This document shows, piece by piece, positions 1-12,032 of a stretch of 64,000 nt of DNA. How positions within the stretch are numbered: the first letter of the stretch is position 1; every line of letters starts with the position of its first letter. Source of the DNA: Cerrena zonata (taxonomy: Eukaryota > Basidiomycota > Agaricomycetes > Polyporales > Cerrenaceae); NCBI GenBank assembly GCA_038087015.1, contig JASBNA010000046.1, positions 248,001 through 312,000 of the forward strand, written 5' to 3'. Below the pieces are notes generated by a model, which worked only from the letters and a program-made list of their open reading frames with translations, did no database searches and was not told the origin of the DNA. Position numbers and translations under genes: made by a program.

Positions 1-855
1 ATGGCAAACGCCGACACGTGGCTTACTACAGCATTCCCGACTCGGCAAGAGACAGCTTTTGCCAGTGTGCCTTTTTGTCAAGACTCCAAAGTTAGTATGT
101 GCCATTCCACTGCATTTGTTATCTCTGTCTTACGTGGGCTGATACACTGACCAATGTAAGACCCTTTCCCCCATTCCAAGGCCAAACCGAGAGGAAAGGG
201 CCGTACTTCATCGTAATTCAACACCAGTCTCCTGGTCTGTCTCAGGTCTCCTACTACAAGCTCATTCCGTCCACTTTGAAAATCTACATATGGTACCAGT
301 GGAATAATGATGTAATAATGTTCATTTACTCCTCACCCATGACTACTTAACGACTGGCACTGGCATAGTCTGCCAGTATGACAAGTCTGATCGTAGTATT
401 CGTGACAGGCAAAGCTTCAAAACAAACCTATCCGAATCGGTTTCCTGGCATTTTTGATATCCAACACGGAATATAACAAGTATTAGCAACTGCTTGAAGT
501 TCATCTCGATTCCGATGGGTTTGTAAAGTGGTGAGTGATCAGAGATACCATGATCGATAAGCAATGCATAGCTTCACCAATGGTAATCTCACAGAGATAC
601 GCCTCAAGGTCTATATCTCGTTTCAGCCGGTTGGCAATGCACATGGATTATTGACACACACTGCTAGTTGATTTTATTAGTAACGACTTCGGTAATCGTT
701 GTTTCTCGCTTACTTCTAACCTTTCAGCTTTGCCAGGTCTGACCGTACTTGGTCCGGACAGGGATGAGATATACCCTCCACACATGGGTTCACCTAACTT
801 ACGACCAGGTATTTAATGAAAGGCACGAGCATGAGTTTCGATATCTCAATCGCTC
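1..855. other. Upstream intergenic region of the P450 gene
   Basis: I see no supported gene here. Short open frames exist on both strands, but none has a recognisable domain or a chain of exons. The stretch just before 856 is presumably the promoter of the P450 gene; I could not pick a convincing TATA box. Confidence 0.4.
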
Positions 856-3240
856 ATGGATACTGCACGTCTACCAGCAACCACGGACCAGTTTTATGAC
901 CTCCTTGCCTTTCTTATATTCCTATGGATATTATGGCAGTTGCAAGCAACTCTCTTGGGGAAGTCGCCTCTAAGCAACGTCAGGGGTCCACCTTCGCCGT
1001 CGCTGATCTTGGGTACGACATCTTTCTGTATTATCCTAACTCTTTGCTCACGCCAAACACATCCTCAGGCCATTTAGAACAACTTTTCCATCGTCATGGA
1101 TGGAAATTTCAAGACATGCTCCATGAACAATATCAAGGCATTGTGAAATTGCGTGGGCTGCTTGGCGTAAGTGTATACCATCCGGTTCGTCCTCCGGCTC
1201 TATCTGACCACGTCATAGCGAGACATGTTGTATGTGGTTGACCCTAAGGCCCTTAACCAAATCGTTTTGAAGGACCAAGAAGTGTGTGATGTTTCTGACT
1301 TTGAACTTGAGTGAGTAAATTAATAAACTCACCTTCTTGGTGACATTGGTTAATTCGACCTCCTCGAAAAGGGTGATACGCTTTTCTTTCGGACCTGGTT
1401 TGCTTGGTGTTACAGGTTCAGTATTACTCTCGCCGCCCTTCCCGCTTCCGCTCCAGTGCTAATGTATATGTTCACAAGGTCAACAACACAAGAAACAGCG
1501 AAAGATGCTCGTTCCAGCATTTTCAGCTGGAACCATCGGGGAGATGACGCCAACCTTCTATGACATTGCTCGTAGGGTATATCTTGTTTCTTTATACTGC
1601 CATATATCTCTCTCACCCGATTGTCGCCACAGCTCCGACACGGTATGGTTGCTGAGCTGAAACGAACGGAGAACAATACATTGGACATGCATAAGTGGCT
1701 TAGCCGCACGACAGTTGAATCTATCAGTCAAGACGGACTCGGAACTCCCCTCGATATCCTAAGGGACGAAGAAGTCGCTCACCCATATGGTGCAGCTATG
1801 AAGGCCTACATGTATGTCAAACCTGTTTTCATTGCCATTTAGTTCGTCCTCATTCGGATCCCGTTCCACAGTCCTTTGTTAAATATTCTTGCGCCGCTCT
1901 TCAACTTCTTGCCTTATATCAAGAAGCTCGGTTCTGCGCGTCTTCGTCGATGGCTAATTCAGTTTATACCATCATCCACGGTTCAAAAGTTCAAAGACAT
2001 CATCGATACTATGGACACTGAATCGCGAAAGGTTTATCGCTCCAAAGTAGGACATGAAAGGGATTTAGCACCCGATATTGCGGGTGGTAACGACGTAGTA
2101 AGCGTCCTTAGTAAGTATTTCTTTTCGGATACATGTATAGGTTCTGATAATTAGTATCTAGTGAGACTCAATGAGGGAGCTGCGGAAGAAGACCGGCTGA
2201 GTGAGAAAGAACTACTCGGACAGATATCGTACGTCTAACAATTTCTTCCATACCTTCGAAGGTTCTCATTTCTATCAGGCTACTCATATTTGCGGCTACG
2301 GACACCTCTGCATCCGCCCTTACAACAATGTTACAGTTACTTGCTCGGAATCAGGATGTTCAAGATCGCCTGCGCAACGAGATCCAGGAAGCCCGTCACC
2401 AACACGGTGAAGAAATACCATACCATAAGCTCATGGTCTTGCCATTACTTGATGCCGTATGCCGTGAGACGTTACGGATGTGAGTTTGTAACTCACCCCA
2501 CCGAAGGAAATTAACACTAAGATTGTTCATGGAGCCAACCACCAGTGCCGTACTTGATTAGACAGTAAGTTTTGCCTCGCTCCATCCGATCACCAACTCA
2601 ATTCCAGATTATGAAGGGCTCGTAAAGACATAGTTCTCCCCCTTTCTAAGCCGATCATAGGCAATGACGGCTCACTTATACACGAGGTTCCTGTCCCTAA
2701 GGGAACTTTTATAACGATGGCGGTACGTGGTGTAAACATCAGTAAGGACATTTGGGGCCATGATGCAGGGACATGGAACCCCAACCGATGGCTATCCCCA
2801 CTGCCGTCCACTGTAACACAAGCCCGCGTTCCTGGCGTCTTTTCTCATCTGTGGGTACATGTTTTTCTGTTTAGGTATGTGTACTAAGCGAAGTTTTTAA
2901 TAGGATGACTTTCAATGGTGGAGCTAGGTCTTGTATGTAAGTGTTATTACCCCTACGACCCCCTGACGCCACTTAATTATGAGAATTAACCGTAACAGTG
3001 GGTACCGGTTTTCCATTCTCGAAATGAGTACGCAATCATTAATTGACTGTGTTACTCCGGGCGCTGACGTTTCATTGTATAGAAATCGTGCTTTCAGTCC
3101 TCCTTGCATCTTTCCAGTTCAATCCATCAGAAGTGGATGATCAAGTAGTGTGGAACCTCGCCATCGTTTGTTACCCTACGATCGGCAAAGAATCTTGCAC
3201 ACCTTCATTGCCCATCAATATAAGTCTCCGGGACGATTGA
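856..3240 (+). CDS. Cytochrome P450 monooxygenase, intact, about 14 exons
   Basis: A membrane-anchored haem monooxygenase, probably in the ER. The start at 856 gives an N-terminal hydrophobic anchor (LLAFLIFLWILW) followed by the Pro-rich hinge RGPPSPS. Helix I reads FAATDTSAS, helix K ETLR, the PERF-type region WNPNRW, and the haem loop FNGGARSCIGYRF contains the Cys ligand. I could join all exons in frame to a TGA at 3238-3240. Two joins need unusual acceptors (ATGGAG after ETLR, ATGAAG after LIRQ), which explains apparent frameshifts near 2.5-2.6 kb. The product of roughly 500 residues is normal for fungal P450s. It resembles the large Agaricomycete P450 expansions, but I do not assign a CYP family. 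Lying next to peptide precursors and UstYa genes, it is a candidate tailoring enzyme; that role is inference. Confidence 0.9.
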
Positions 3241-4347
3241 CCCCGCCCTACTATGTTGGGTACTTAGTGGGCATGAGCATGTCACAGTTTACGTCGCACT
3301 TGGAATACATTTTGTCCCCGGCGGAGCTACTCATGATAGTCGGTGATCCCCAATTCGATGTGACTCATAAGGACACAAGATTTCGAGGACTAGTCGTAAG
3401 CCTTATCACCGAACAGATCCAGTTGCAATAATGACCGTGGTCTCGTGTTGGCCAATAGGCTCATATGAAGACATTTACTTACTAAAACTAAAACTGATGG
3501 AATCTCATTTCCAAGGAATTCTATGGATTCATGGAAGCAATATTCGTGTCTTCTAGCCGTGGCGGAATCAGCTCAAATCAGTCTACTTCACAAAGAACAT
3601 ACTGTGGAGAGCCGGACAAAAGATACTTCTCTGTTACGTTCCCAGATTAACACGATGTTAGCTGGTAAAAAGTTCATAAGTGCGGGAGGGTGTACGCCAT
3701 TGTTCGTTGGGAAAACGAATGGTCAGGCACCTGATAACCCTATTATAGACTTAGTCGAGTACATCCTTGTAGCACTCACTTAACCGGCGGGATATGCCAC
3801 ATCGAAAGTAGACCGCCTAATACCTATCGGAAGGCTCCAGGGCTTCGATTAGTCGTGGCAAGAATTCTAAAGGAATCTTAATACCAGTTGATATGACCGC
3901 CTTTTGCAATAAGCGATATGCCAGGTGCACTCCGGCGCACTGGGTAAAGAGCTGCTAATGGCGATTGTCCTCCTGAGAACGGTTGGAATTGTAAAAATGC
4001 CACTTTATTTCCGAATACTTGACCAGGGTCTGGCACTACGGGTGGCACTCAAGTTGACATAAGATGAAATAGCATTTTGTCGCTGTCAACAGTGCTTATT
4101 CCCCCTTCCGCGGAGAAGAGACGTGGATATATTGGGCACTTGGCTCACAGTACCTTTCGAGCATGGTGGCATGGTGTCGGTAAGAACAAACATGCTGGTG
4201 ATGGAAGACGGGATAATGCATTCTGATCTTACCTCTCCTCCTTCCAAATTTCCGCGTTAATTTGCTACCATGAGGTTTTCTATAAAACCTGGGGTCAACT
4301 CTTGAGTACCTCACCATCGACAAGAACCTCGCATTCCCGTCAACATC
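3241..4347. other. Intergenic region between the P450 and precursor peptide 1
   Basis: No supported gene. An 86-codon open frame at 3523-3783 has no recognisable features. The last 70 bases hold the TATA box and leader of the first secreted peptide gene. Confidence 0.4.
4281..4287 (+). promoter_or_regulatory. TATA box of precursor peptide 1
   Basis: TATAAAA lies 67 bp upstream of the ATG at 4348. The three related peptide genes also carry a TATA box at 48-76 bp, which suggests strong, regulated transcription. It is recognised only by sequence and position. Confidence 0.6.
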
Positions 4348-4617
4348 ATGTTCAGCCGTACCTTCATCGTCCTTGTCTCTCTTGTTGCTTTCGTTGTCGC
4401 GAGCCCCTTGCCCATCGCACACGGTAAGTCTTTGACTAATTCATCCATGGAGTCCTAAGTCTCATGTTTTCACAGATGGCCACGCTGTTAGAAAGTTGAG
4501 TGAGTATAATGCGGATTAAGACCAGTGGCCAGTGCGACGAAGAATTACTTACTAAAACCATCTCCAGCTGCAGAAGAATTGATCGCTGAATCCAAGACCA
4601 ACGTCGTCTTGAGTTAA
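4348..4617 (+). CDS. Small secreted precursor peptide 1 (candidate RiPP precursor)
   Basis: Three exons (4348-4423, 4476-4499, 4568-4617) encode 49 residues. The start MFSR leads into a strong hydrophobic signal peptide ending near VVASPLP. A short pro-region with the basic pair RK follows, then a C-terminal unit LTAEELIAESKTNVVLS. Both introns have consensus ends and phase 1; the last exon opens by completing a split codon whose first base is A. Precursor 2 has the same phases and a last exon of the same 50-nt length, with the stop at the same place. That argues for a real gene rather than chance. No homologue is known to me. Processing by signal peptidase and a Kex2-like protease is inferred. 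The function could be a RiPP precursor or a secreted signalling or effector peptide. Confidence 0.6.
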
Positions 4618-5433
4618 AGGAAGATATTTGTCTCGAGGTCTGCGAGGGAGATTTGCCTAGTGCTCCAAGTAAGTGGTCCATTAGTGTCTACTTGAATTCC
4701 AATTCTAATGTCTATGTATGCGCTTTTCAAGGCAAGCATATAGAAGATGTCTCTGATACTATAGTTAACGGAACGATGCCATGACTGTATACTTTTGAAT
4801 AAATTGATCACGATCTGAAAGCACAACTGTTTACTAGTAAATGCTTACATGCTTGGTTTCTTGAAAGTGGGGTTGGCAAATATACTTTGGAGCAAATGAA
4901 ATTAGCATAATTTGAATATTACGTAGATAAATAACATGATAGTAATACTATTTACCCTTACTCCAAATACTAATCTAGGCTATATATGCTATTTAGTGAT
5001 TATCTTAATTACTTGATTACTTGATGCCGAAAAGCATCGTTGCGAGCGAAGTTTTTCCAAGGACGCACCCTCACACCGCACCCAGGCTTGTCCAATTATT
5101 CGCTTCTAGAAAAGATAATACATCGAAATGAATAAAGTTCCTTAGTGAATTTCTCATCCCAGGGAGGTTGAAGAGTGCGGATCGAAGTTTTCGGTGAGTT
5201 TTCATACAACTACAGCATCTTCTGGCGACAACAAATAATTTAACGACTATATGACAGACCGAACTTAATATGATCCTTTCCTCCGACACAAATATTCACA
5301 GACTAAGTATTATAAAGGGGTCTTTTGGGTAGCCGCTCGTGGGTCGGTTTCTTCTTTTGTGTGAAGTCTGATGAGACATCCCCATGAGATATATACGTCC
5401 CGAGCGGCGTTGGACTAACTCTTTGCCATCATC
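4618..5433. other. Intergenic, AT-rich, promoter of the 5.4-kb gene
   Basis: No supported gene. The stretch 4860-5030 is strongly AT-rich. A TATAAAG at 5311-5317, 117 bp before the ATG at 5434, is the likely core promoter of the downstream membrane protein; a second TATA-like run lies close to 5390. Confidence 0.4.
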
Positions 5434-6399
5434 ATGTCCATCCTCTCACTCTTTAGACAGCGGAAGTACACCTATAACCGTCTGTCCACTGGCAACGACG
5501 ACGGTCAAGAGTCGCCCGCTGTAGAGAAACCACTTCCGCCGAAGAAGGATGAAAGCTCGACGGTCTTTTATCTCACGCTGTTCTGCGTTATTTGTACTCT
5601 CTTAAATCTCATTATTATCCGAGTGGAGGAATACCGTGCTATTCAAGAAGCTCATCCTACTAACTTGCGTCGACCGAGTCAATTTATCGGTCTAGACAGA
5701 GTCAAACGCCCTTCTACACCAGACGATCGCTCTATCGTGAACTTTCCGTTCATTGTTGGGCTTGTGGATGAGAGTCGTCCACACAGCGTCGTCCCCAACA
5801 TTCGTCGTAATTTGAAGACTCATGAGGAGATAAACGCTCCCGAGGCAAGACAGATACAAGTGACCAAATCGGTGAGTGCTCCGAAACTCAAGCCATTGTA
5901 ACATAATTTATTAATGAATTGGTGCTGCAGATCTCCACCGTGGTGCAGTTCCGCGCCCTAGACTGGGGAATGGAGTCATGCGAGCTTACACTTCGTCTTC
6001 CTTCCGACGAAAGTGCCGTCAGAAGCAACTCGACCCTAGTGCTTGGTGGACGGCTCAACGACATCGATATCTATCGTCTCGTCAAGGACAAGGGCTCATC
6101 CCTCGGTACAGTCATCGATCAACGTAGACTTTCATATCAGACTCGTCCTGCCTTCGGTGAGAAGGTAGGCAGTGTATCTGTCGATTATGGCACGGAGTGG
6201 ACGTATAAGTTCGCATGTGCTATGGATTCGCTGCACGCGTTTGCATTGGTAGCAGCTGACGATTCCGCCCGTATTGAATGGTGGCAAGATAAGCAATCAT
6301 TGGAACCAGGTCAGTTGCTTGTCTGATAGTGCTCACATTATTTGCTGATCGATCCTTTGTGGAACAGCACTCTATGTCTCGCAGTATGCGACTAAGTAA
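5434..6399 (+). CDS. Single-pass membrane protein with GLDRV motif, copy 1
   Basis: Three exons encode about 285 residues. A polar N-terminus of about 45 residues precedes one membrane segment (FYLTLFCVICTLLNLIII). The motif RRPSQFIGLDRV follows, then a C-terminal extracytoplasmic domain with GMESCELTL, the segment IDIYRLVKD and an aromatic patch VEWW-like (IEWWQDK). Topology is probably type II. It aligns along its length with the convergent gene at 7720-8717, including intron positions and the C-terminal motif L-Y-x-x-Q-Y. I know this architecture as an uncharacterised Agaricomycete family; no activity is established. Its place among secreted peptides and UstYa-family membrane enzymes suggests a role in the same secretory pathway, which is inference. 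Confidence 0.75.
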
Positions 6400-7719
6400 A
6401 GGATCGTCGGGCTCACATGATTACATTGTATTCAAGTATCCAATCTGAGACATAACTTCTTTGAATCGACTCCTATTCCATATCGTGACGTCTTCGCATT
6501 CATGTCTATGATAACGGATGATAACCAAGTCCGGCCTCGGGTCCAAGTATGATATCCTACACCACTCCGTCTACGGCAACCACTCTAACACGGAGAATTG
6601 TTCAACGGTGAGACAGCCCTGCAAGTCGGATCTTAGGTCTTGTTATTTTAGGATACGGGATTGTCATTTGGGTGATTTCAAACTATCTTCTAGTATGAGT
6701 GCGGGAACCGCATGTTCCATGATATCCGTTTGCAAATATCAACCTTGTTTGCGGAGTGGTCTACGAACAGTAAGTGTTCATTAATCCTCCTACCAAACAT
6801 CGCGAAACCGGGTTCCAGGTACACCGAAAGGTACAGGTACTTTGGTGTCTTTAGTGTATCCGGACCCGATACGCTGCGTTGTGCACTGAACGGAGTCCGC
6901 CCTGGTCCGTTCACCGTTCCAGCTATCTTTTGGGATCTGTCTTCTATAAAGTTCCAATCAGCGCTGAACACGGACATGTCTACAAACGGCAGATCAAATA
7001 TCATTCACCTGTTGGACAGCTTCACCTTCTGGCAGATGTGCGCTGACAACGAGTGATTGTCCACATAAGGATTCGAGATTTACGTCACCGAGTACACAAC
7101 GCCGCACGGATGTGTCTTGGTGTTCGATGGATAGCCTGGAGATAGCTAGACTTGGCCGTGTCACATTTAGATATCGACGATGGAGCACGCTGCTGCTAGA
7201 ACGTCGTGGTATCAGACTTGTGATGCCGGTGATGATGGGGAAGATGATGCCAGGAAGCATTTCCCAACTCGAAGAAGTCCTATAGAGTTTGTTCATCATG
7301 GCTCACGAAACTGCGATCAAGGAGTGACCATGATGTCTTCGAAGCCTGTAAACTTTGCAATTCCCGGCTGGACACGGATATATCTTCTGGTATCCGTATT
7401 CCCAATGTAGAAAGATGTATCGTAAACTGAGGGATGCTCATCAGAACTTCAGGCTCACAAATGATATCCATCCCCGAGTTGAGGTGATCGGCTTTTGAAC
7501 TATGAAAATACCCACCTCCATATGTGCACCGTGCACGGAAATGCGGATATGTCAGGCCTACGTTGGAACTTACTGTGCATAATTCGGTTCCGTTCATCAT
7601 TTTTCTCCCAAAACAGTGGTGAGAGTACTTAGTTTAAGGCACGTCAAATATGATGGGCGGAGGTTAATCGTATAATGTACACCGGGGGTAATCAATGGCA
7701 ATCACTTTACATGTAGTGA
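6400..7719. other. Unresolved region between the two GLDRV genes
   Basis: Several overlapping open frames of 70-115 codons exist on both strands. None has a domain I recognise and no exon chain is convincing. A plus-strand frame near 6693-6770 (FHDIRLQISTLFAEW) with a consensus donor after it, and one ending at about 7290, might be remnants of a lost gene. The last part is the 3' flank of the minus-strand gene ending at 7720. Confidence 0.3.
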
Positions 7720-8717
7720 CTAATCTGTGAAAGAGGGATATTGGTACAAGAAAACAGCTGAATAACGCATTCGGTTAATTAATTGACTTGAGAGTTGGAC
7801 AGGGGTTCGCTCACCTGGACGTGGCTCTCTATGGTCCTGAGTCCATTCTACATACGTCTCATCGTTGGCCGCAGTAAATTCGAAGGAATACACGGTGTCG
7901 GTCGGGCACCTAAACTTGTGTGTCCACTTGGAGCCATACCGCATAGTAAACGTATCGATCTTCTCTGCCCGACGAGGCCGATTCTTCCATGATAGTACAC
8001 GAGAGTCGATAGAACGGGGTGTGTCAAGCCTCCATACATCAATTACGTTGTTTCCCTCACCGAGGGTTGCGTTGAAGTTACTATGTTCGTGAGCGGCGGC
8101 ACCTTTATGAGCCGGGTCAAGGACAAGTTCACAGTTCTCCATCTTGTAGTCAATCGTGAGAAACTCCACAATCGAAGTAAACTACGGACATGGTCAGAAT
8201 CGAAATAGAGTCACCGCATAGAATCTAAGTTGGACGTACTTGAGGAGTAATCTTGAAGGGTCGGTCCTCGGGAGGCGTGAGGCCACGAAGCTTGGCGATA
8301 CGCTCAGGGTCGTCCTTGTAAACGTGATCGGGCTCTGCGCTATTGACTTGAGTTAGCAGATTGGGCCATACGAGGATGGGTTCGACATCCTCCGGAAAGT
8401 GCGTAACGCGGTCCAGTCCCATCCATTGATTCGGACGTCGTAGTTTGGATAGATCATGATAATGTGTTATCTTGGGTTTATAGGAAGACGTGAAGGCATA
8501 TAAATTTATGCCGGTGCAGAGAACGCACACCGCGATAGAAAAAAGGTTAAACTTGAACGAGCTCGCAGTTTTTACTGACATATTTAAAACGTTAAACTCC
8601 TTCATGGAAACTAAGAGATGTTGACATACCCGGGGCCTCGTATAACTGCTCGTCAGAGTCCGAAGCTGCAGGCGACAGTAACGACTTGCGTTCTTCAAGT
8701 GGTGATTCGAACGACAT
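7720..8717 (-). CDS. Single-pass membrane protein with GLDRV motif, copy 2
   Basis: Four exons on the minus strand encode about 280 residues. The true start is at 8717 (MSFESPLEERK), in a short first exon that splices in phase 1 into the membrane exon. One membrane segment (FNLFSIAVCVLCTGINLYAF) is followed by RRPNQWMGLDRV and a segment ending PPEDRPFKITPQ. The C-terminal domain has KMENCELVLD, IDVWRLD and YVEWTQD, ending L-Y-Q-Y-P-like. It is a diverged paralogue of the gene at 5434-6399, arranged tail to tail with it. It is divergent from the UstYa gene at 9433, so the roughly 715-bp gap probably holds a two-way promoter. Family function is unknown. Confidence 0.75.
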
Positions 8718-9432
8718 GGCTGCTATAGTCCAAACCGCTCGGACGAGCCATACAATAGGTTATCTCCCGTTATTGCTTCCCCCATCATGCACATCTAAGT
8801 TGGGAATGCACGTCAGAAACCTGTGCAGCCGCTCGGATGGGAGCGCTGTGAATTCGGACAAGGGGATCGCCGGGGCGTGTCTCATCTCATGATTTGACTT
8901 TCAAGCGAACGGATATTACTCCGACACAGACTGCTTGTTTGCTAAAATAATTTGAAAGCTTTAGTGCAAAACTTTAACCTGTTTCTCGTTATTCGAGTAA
9001 GCGTTTTTACTCCTTGCCCGGGTATTTCACCCGTGTGGAGGAGGCCAAAAGCATATGTGACACTGACAGATGGAATTCGTTCTGATAGAGCTGCCTGGGA
9101 TCCGAGAAATCGCAAGATCTCGGATTGGTGCGATTTGGGTTTGTGAAAGACGTTTCCACTGGTGCTATTGTATCCGTGTGAACGCATGTGCAGGAGCTGA
9201 GACCAAACAGGACAAATCTGTTCGTACAGATTGGTTCTTCGGACTTTGTATCATCCAGATATCAGGTAAGTGCTTACTCCTTCCAGTGGTCTGGAAGATA
9301 CTATTAACGGCCTCCCAGATTCCACCGCCGGCTGCTAGAACACTCTGCTGGGTAAGCTGTTACTTACTGACAATATAGACTCGTGTGCTTAATTATCTCC
9401 TGATTTGCGATTCTTGTACATCTATAGCCAAC
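8718..9432. other. Putative bidirectional promoter
   Basis: This gap separates the divergent starts of the minus-strand GLDRV membrane protein and the plus-strand UstYa-like gene. Open frames here are short and featureless. Shared control is inferred from the head-to-head arrangement only. Confidence 0.35.
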
Positions 9433-10079
9433 ATGTACCAGGAGAAGTCGTTCACTGGACATCCTGCATGGGCGACCGGGTCTTCGCCCTCTCGTAAGGG
9501 TCAATGGCTATCCGTGTCGGTTCTCTTCGCTCTTGTCCTTCTCCTATCCGTCCCCCTTCCTACTTGGCAGAACATTAGGACGTACATTTCCACTCGTAAG
9601 TATTACTTTCGTCTCTTCTCATCACCTTCTCTCAATGTATCTTAGCACGAGATGCATTGACCTTCAACCTACCACCTCCCGAACAAGTCACAATGCGCAT
9701 CGTTCCCGCCTCGCCGCACTACGAGCTAGGCTCTGAATCATGGAGCAAGATCCTACCTCCCGGCGGACATACCGTTCACTTGACTAACCCGGACGGCTCT
9801 ATCTCCACCCATACCGTCGCCATGTTCCATCAAATTCGATGCATCGACATCCTGCACAAAGCCTATTACGACGAAGGGAGTCATCTTACGAATCCCTTGG
9901 CTCAGCATTGCATGAACTACCTTCGGGAGACGTTCCTTTGTCAAATGGACATGAGGAATGAACCCCAAGGATCGGTTGGAACACGCAACGGCTACGAATC
10001 TCTTTGCTACGACTGGGAGGGTATTTACGCAGAGGCTGAGAAGAACCAGGCGGCGTATTCCCAGCGTGTTGGTTTGTGA
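9433..10079 (+). CDS. UstYa/DUF3328-family protein 1 (divergent motif)
   Basis: Two exons encode roughly 199 residues. A polar N-terminus is followed by one membrane segment (WLSVSVLFALVLLLSVPL) and a lumenal domain. The UstYa-family signature is recognisable as HQIRCIDIL, then about 30 residues later QHCMNYLRETFLCQMD, then CYDWEGI. The canonical family has two HxxHC motifs that probably bind metal. Here the second His of the first motif is Arg, and the first His of the second motif is replaced. The family includes UstYa/UstYb, needed for oxidative cyclisation of ustiloxin, and related oxidases or hydroxylases in other clusters. The changed residues could mean altered chemistry or a non-catalytic partner. 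It is convergent with a second family member ending at 10423. Confidence 0.78.
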
Positions 10080-10422
10080 GGTCGGGGTAGAATGAATACG
10101 CTTCGCTTAACGTTCGATTTTGTGGTACCTCATCGTGCCTCAAGCATCATTGTATATATTATCTTGTAAATGATCCGAAAAATAGACTTGAGATGTAGTC
10201 ATGAATGCGGCGAGCTTAGGAGCCTCTGATGCGTGGCGATATGTTTCAAGCCATAATGGATTATTGTTGACTGTGTTAAGCGAGAGCGGGATGCTAATGG
10301 CTTGATACTGAACGCCCGGGTGAAGTCAAAACCAGCTTAGGAAGAAACACAAATGACGAGGGGGAAAATAGTACAATCATTGTGGTGTAATCAGTTAGTA
10401 CAATGACACGCGGTACTCTAAT

Positions 10423-11090
10423 TTAGATGAGATCGTCCAACGAAACACCATTGAACGTCACCCATTCCTTGAAATTGTCGTTAAGCCATTCTCCCAGCCG
10501 TTTCCAGTCCCTACATTGACGTGTAGTGCCCGTCCGATCCACAGTCAGGTTCCGCATCATAAAATCGCCAGGCTCAAGCGTCATATCGGCATTGCACAGC
10601 GCGATTTGCCTGATGTAGGTGAGGCAGTGGATGAAGTGGTGACTGGGTTTAGCGACATGGTCGGGTGTACTGAAGTCGTGTGTCATAGTGTAGACACAGT
10701 GAAGTGCATGATGGGCTCCGCTAATGAAGCGATAGTGGAACGCTCCCAGATGAGCGAACCCAAGACCATAGTGGTTCGTAAAGAGCGTTTCCCAATTGCC
10801 TGGGGCATCTGGATGCTCGAAGTCGTACCGTTTAGACTCCTGGAAAGTCATCTCGACGGTATCAACTGGTCCTGTGGGCATGTACAATGGGTTATCCCTA
10901 TCGCTCCAAGCTATGATGCATCAGTTGAGACTCTTCATTACAATTCAGGTACACAATGCGTACTATAAATGAGTGCCTTTTCGGGACCAAACACCCTGTA
11001 AAGGTTTGCGAGGAGGATCAACGCATTACACAGTGCAGTCGCCGAGAAGAATATAGTGAGCATCGACGGGGCTCCTGAGCCAACCTTCAT
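10423..11090 (-). CDS. UstYa/DUF3328-family protein 2 (canonical HxxHC motifs)
   Basis: Two exons on the minus strand encode about 204 residues. The first exon (start at 11090) holds a hydrophobic membrane segment (LTIFFSATALCNALILLANL); the intron splices in phase 1 to the catalytic exon. Both family motifs are canonical: HALHCVYTM, and HFIHCLTYIRQIALCNADMT, followed by RQCRDW. These match the oxidase family required for dikaritin cyclisation (UstYa, UstYb, PhomYa types) and for other fungal oxidations. It probably acts in the ER/Golgi lumen on secreted substrates. The convergent neighbour at 9433 is a diverged member, so the pair may work together as UstYa and UstYb do; that is inference. 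Confidence 0.85.
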
Positions 11091-12032
11091 TTTCGCTGAT
11101 GGCAGGGAGAAAGGTGTCAGTGAAGGACTTAGAATATGATTTGTGAAGCCTAATTACCATCACAGTCCACAAAGAACCTGATCGCGAGTTTGGCATCGGC
11201 TCATCGAAACGGTAATCCAGGGGAGTGCTGCACTACTACCCGAAATTGAAGCGCCCCACGAACAATCTATTGTCAGAACTTTCGCCGGGCGTCCCACGGA
11301 GCCTCATGTGCGCCATGTCCATCTGAGAACGTATCTCTCCGCAGGTCATAATTGCACTGCCCAGACTTAGGCAAGAATCAACTGAATCTAAAGCCACAGG
11401 AAATAAACGATCCCGAAACTACGGCGGCCACTAAAACCACCGTCCACCCAACTCCTGAGAATGGCTTGTTCTGACCCCCTCAGATAATTGCTTTGTACGT
11501 GTTTCTCACAATTTTGATGTCTTGATCTATGATGCGGGCGACTATGTAACACCTGAGACAAGCTTAAGATAACATGAGCGACGAAGGCTAAAATAAAGGT
11601 GTAATAAATGAGTGACTCACCCGCAACAAGAGATCTCGGTCTAACAGGATAAACTTTTGATGGCGTTAGTTTAATCTTGAACTCCTTGTCCAGCCGTGAT
11701 AGAGGTGAAATTGCCAACCTAAACAGGCATGGCTTCAGATTCACTGAACGTCATGACATCGCCAAAGTAGAGAGTCCCAGGGAAAGAAATGTCATTATGG
11801 TCTGAGACAACAAGTGTGCTTGTGAAGCACAGTGTATTGTTGCCAGAAATACAGCGACGAATGAGGCACGGAGACTTCTAGACGGTGCCACCGAAAAACA
11901 CGCATCTGCATCTTGTCCCACCGCACCTTCCCCGATGAATCGATGCACGAATTGCCTATATAAGCACCCCCAAATGAAGGTGTTAGGTCGTCTCACCTCC
12001 TCCAGGTAGTCTAGTATCACAGCTAAAGCACC
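11091..12032. other. Intergenic region upstream of precursor peptide 2
   Basis: It holds the promoter of the minus-strand UstYa gene on the left and of precursor peptide 2 on the right. A 118-codon minus-strand frame at 11388-11744 has a hydrophobic stretch but no recognisable domain or splice partners, and I do not call it a gene. Confidence 0.35.
11957..11964 (+). promoter_or_regulatory. TATA box of precursor peptide 2
   Basis: TATATAAG lies 76 bp upstream of the ATG at 12033, matching the arrangement in the other three precursor genes. Confidence 0.6.

Noticed and set aside
3523..3783. 86-codon ORF after the P450
   Set aside because: No hydrophobic, domain or splice evidence; likely chance.
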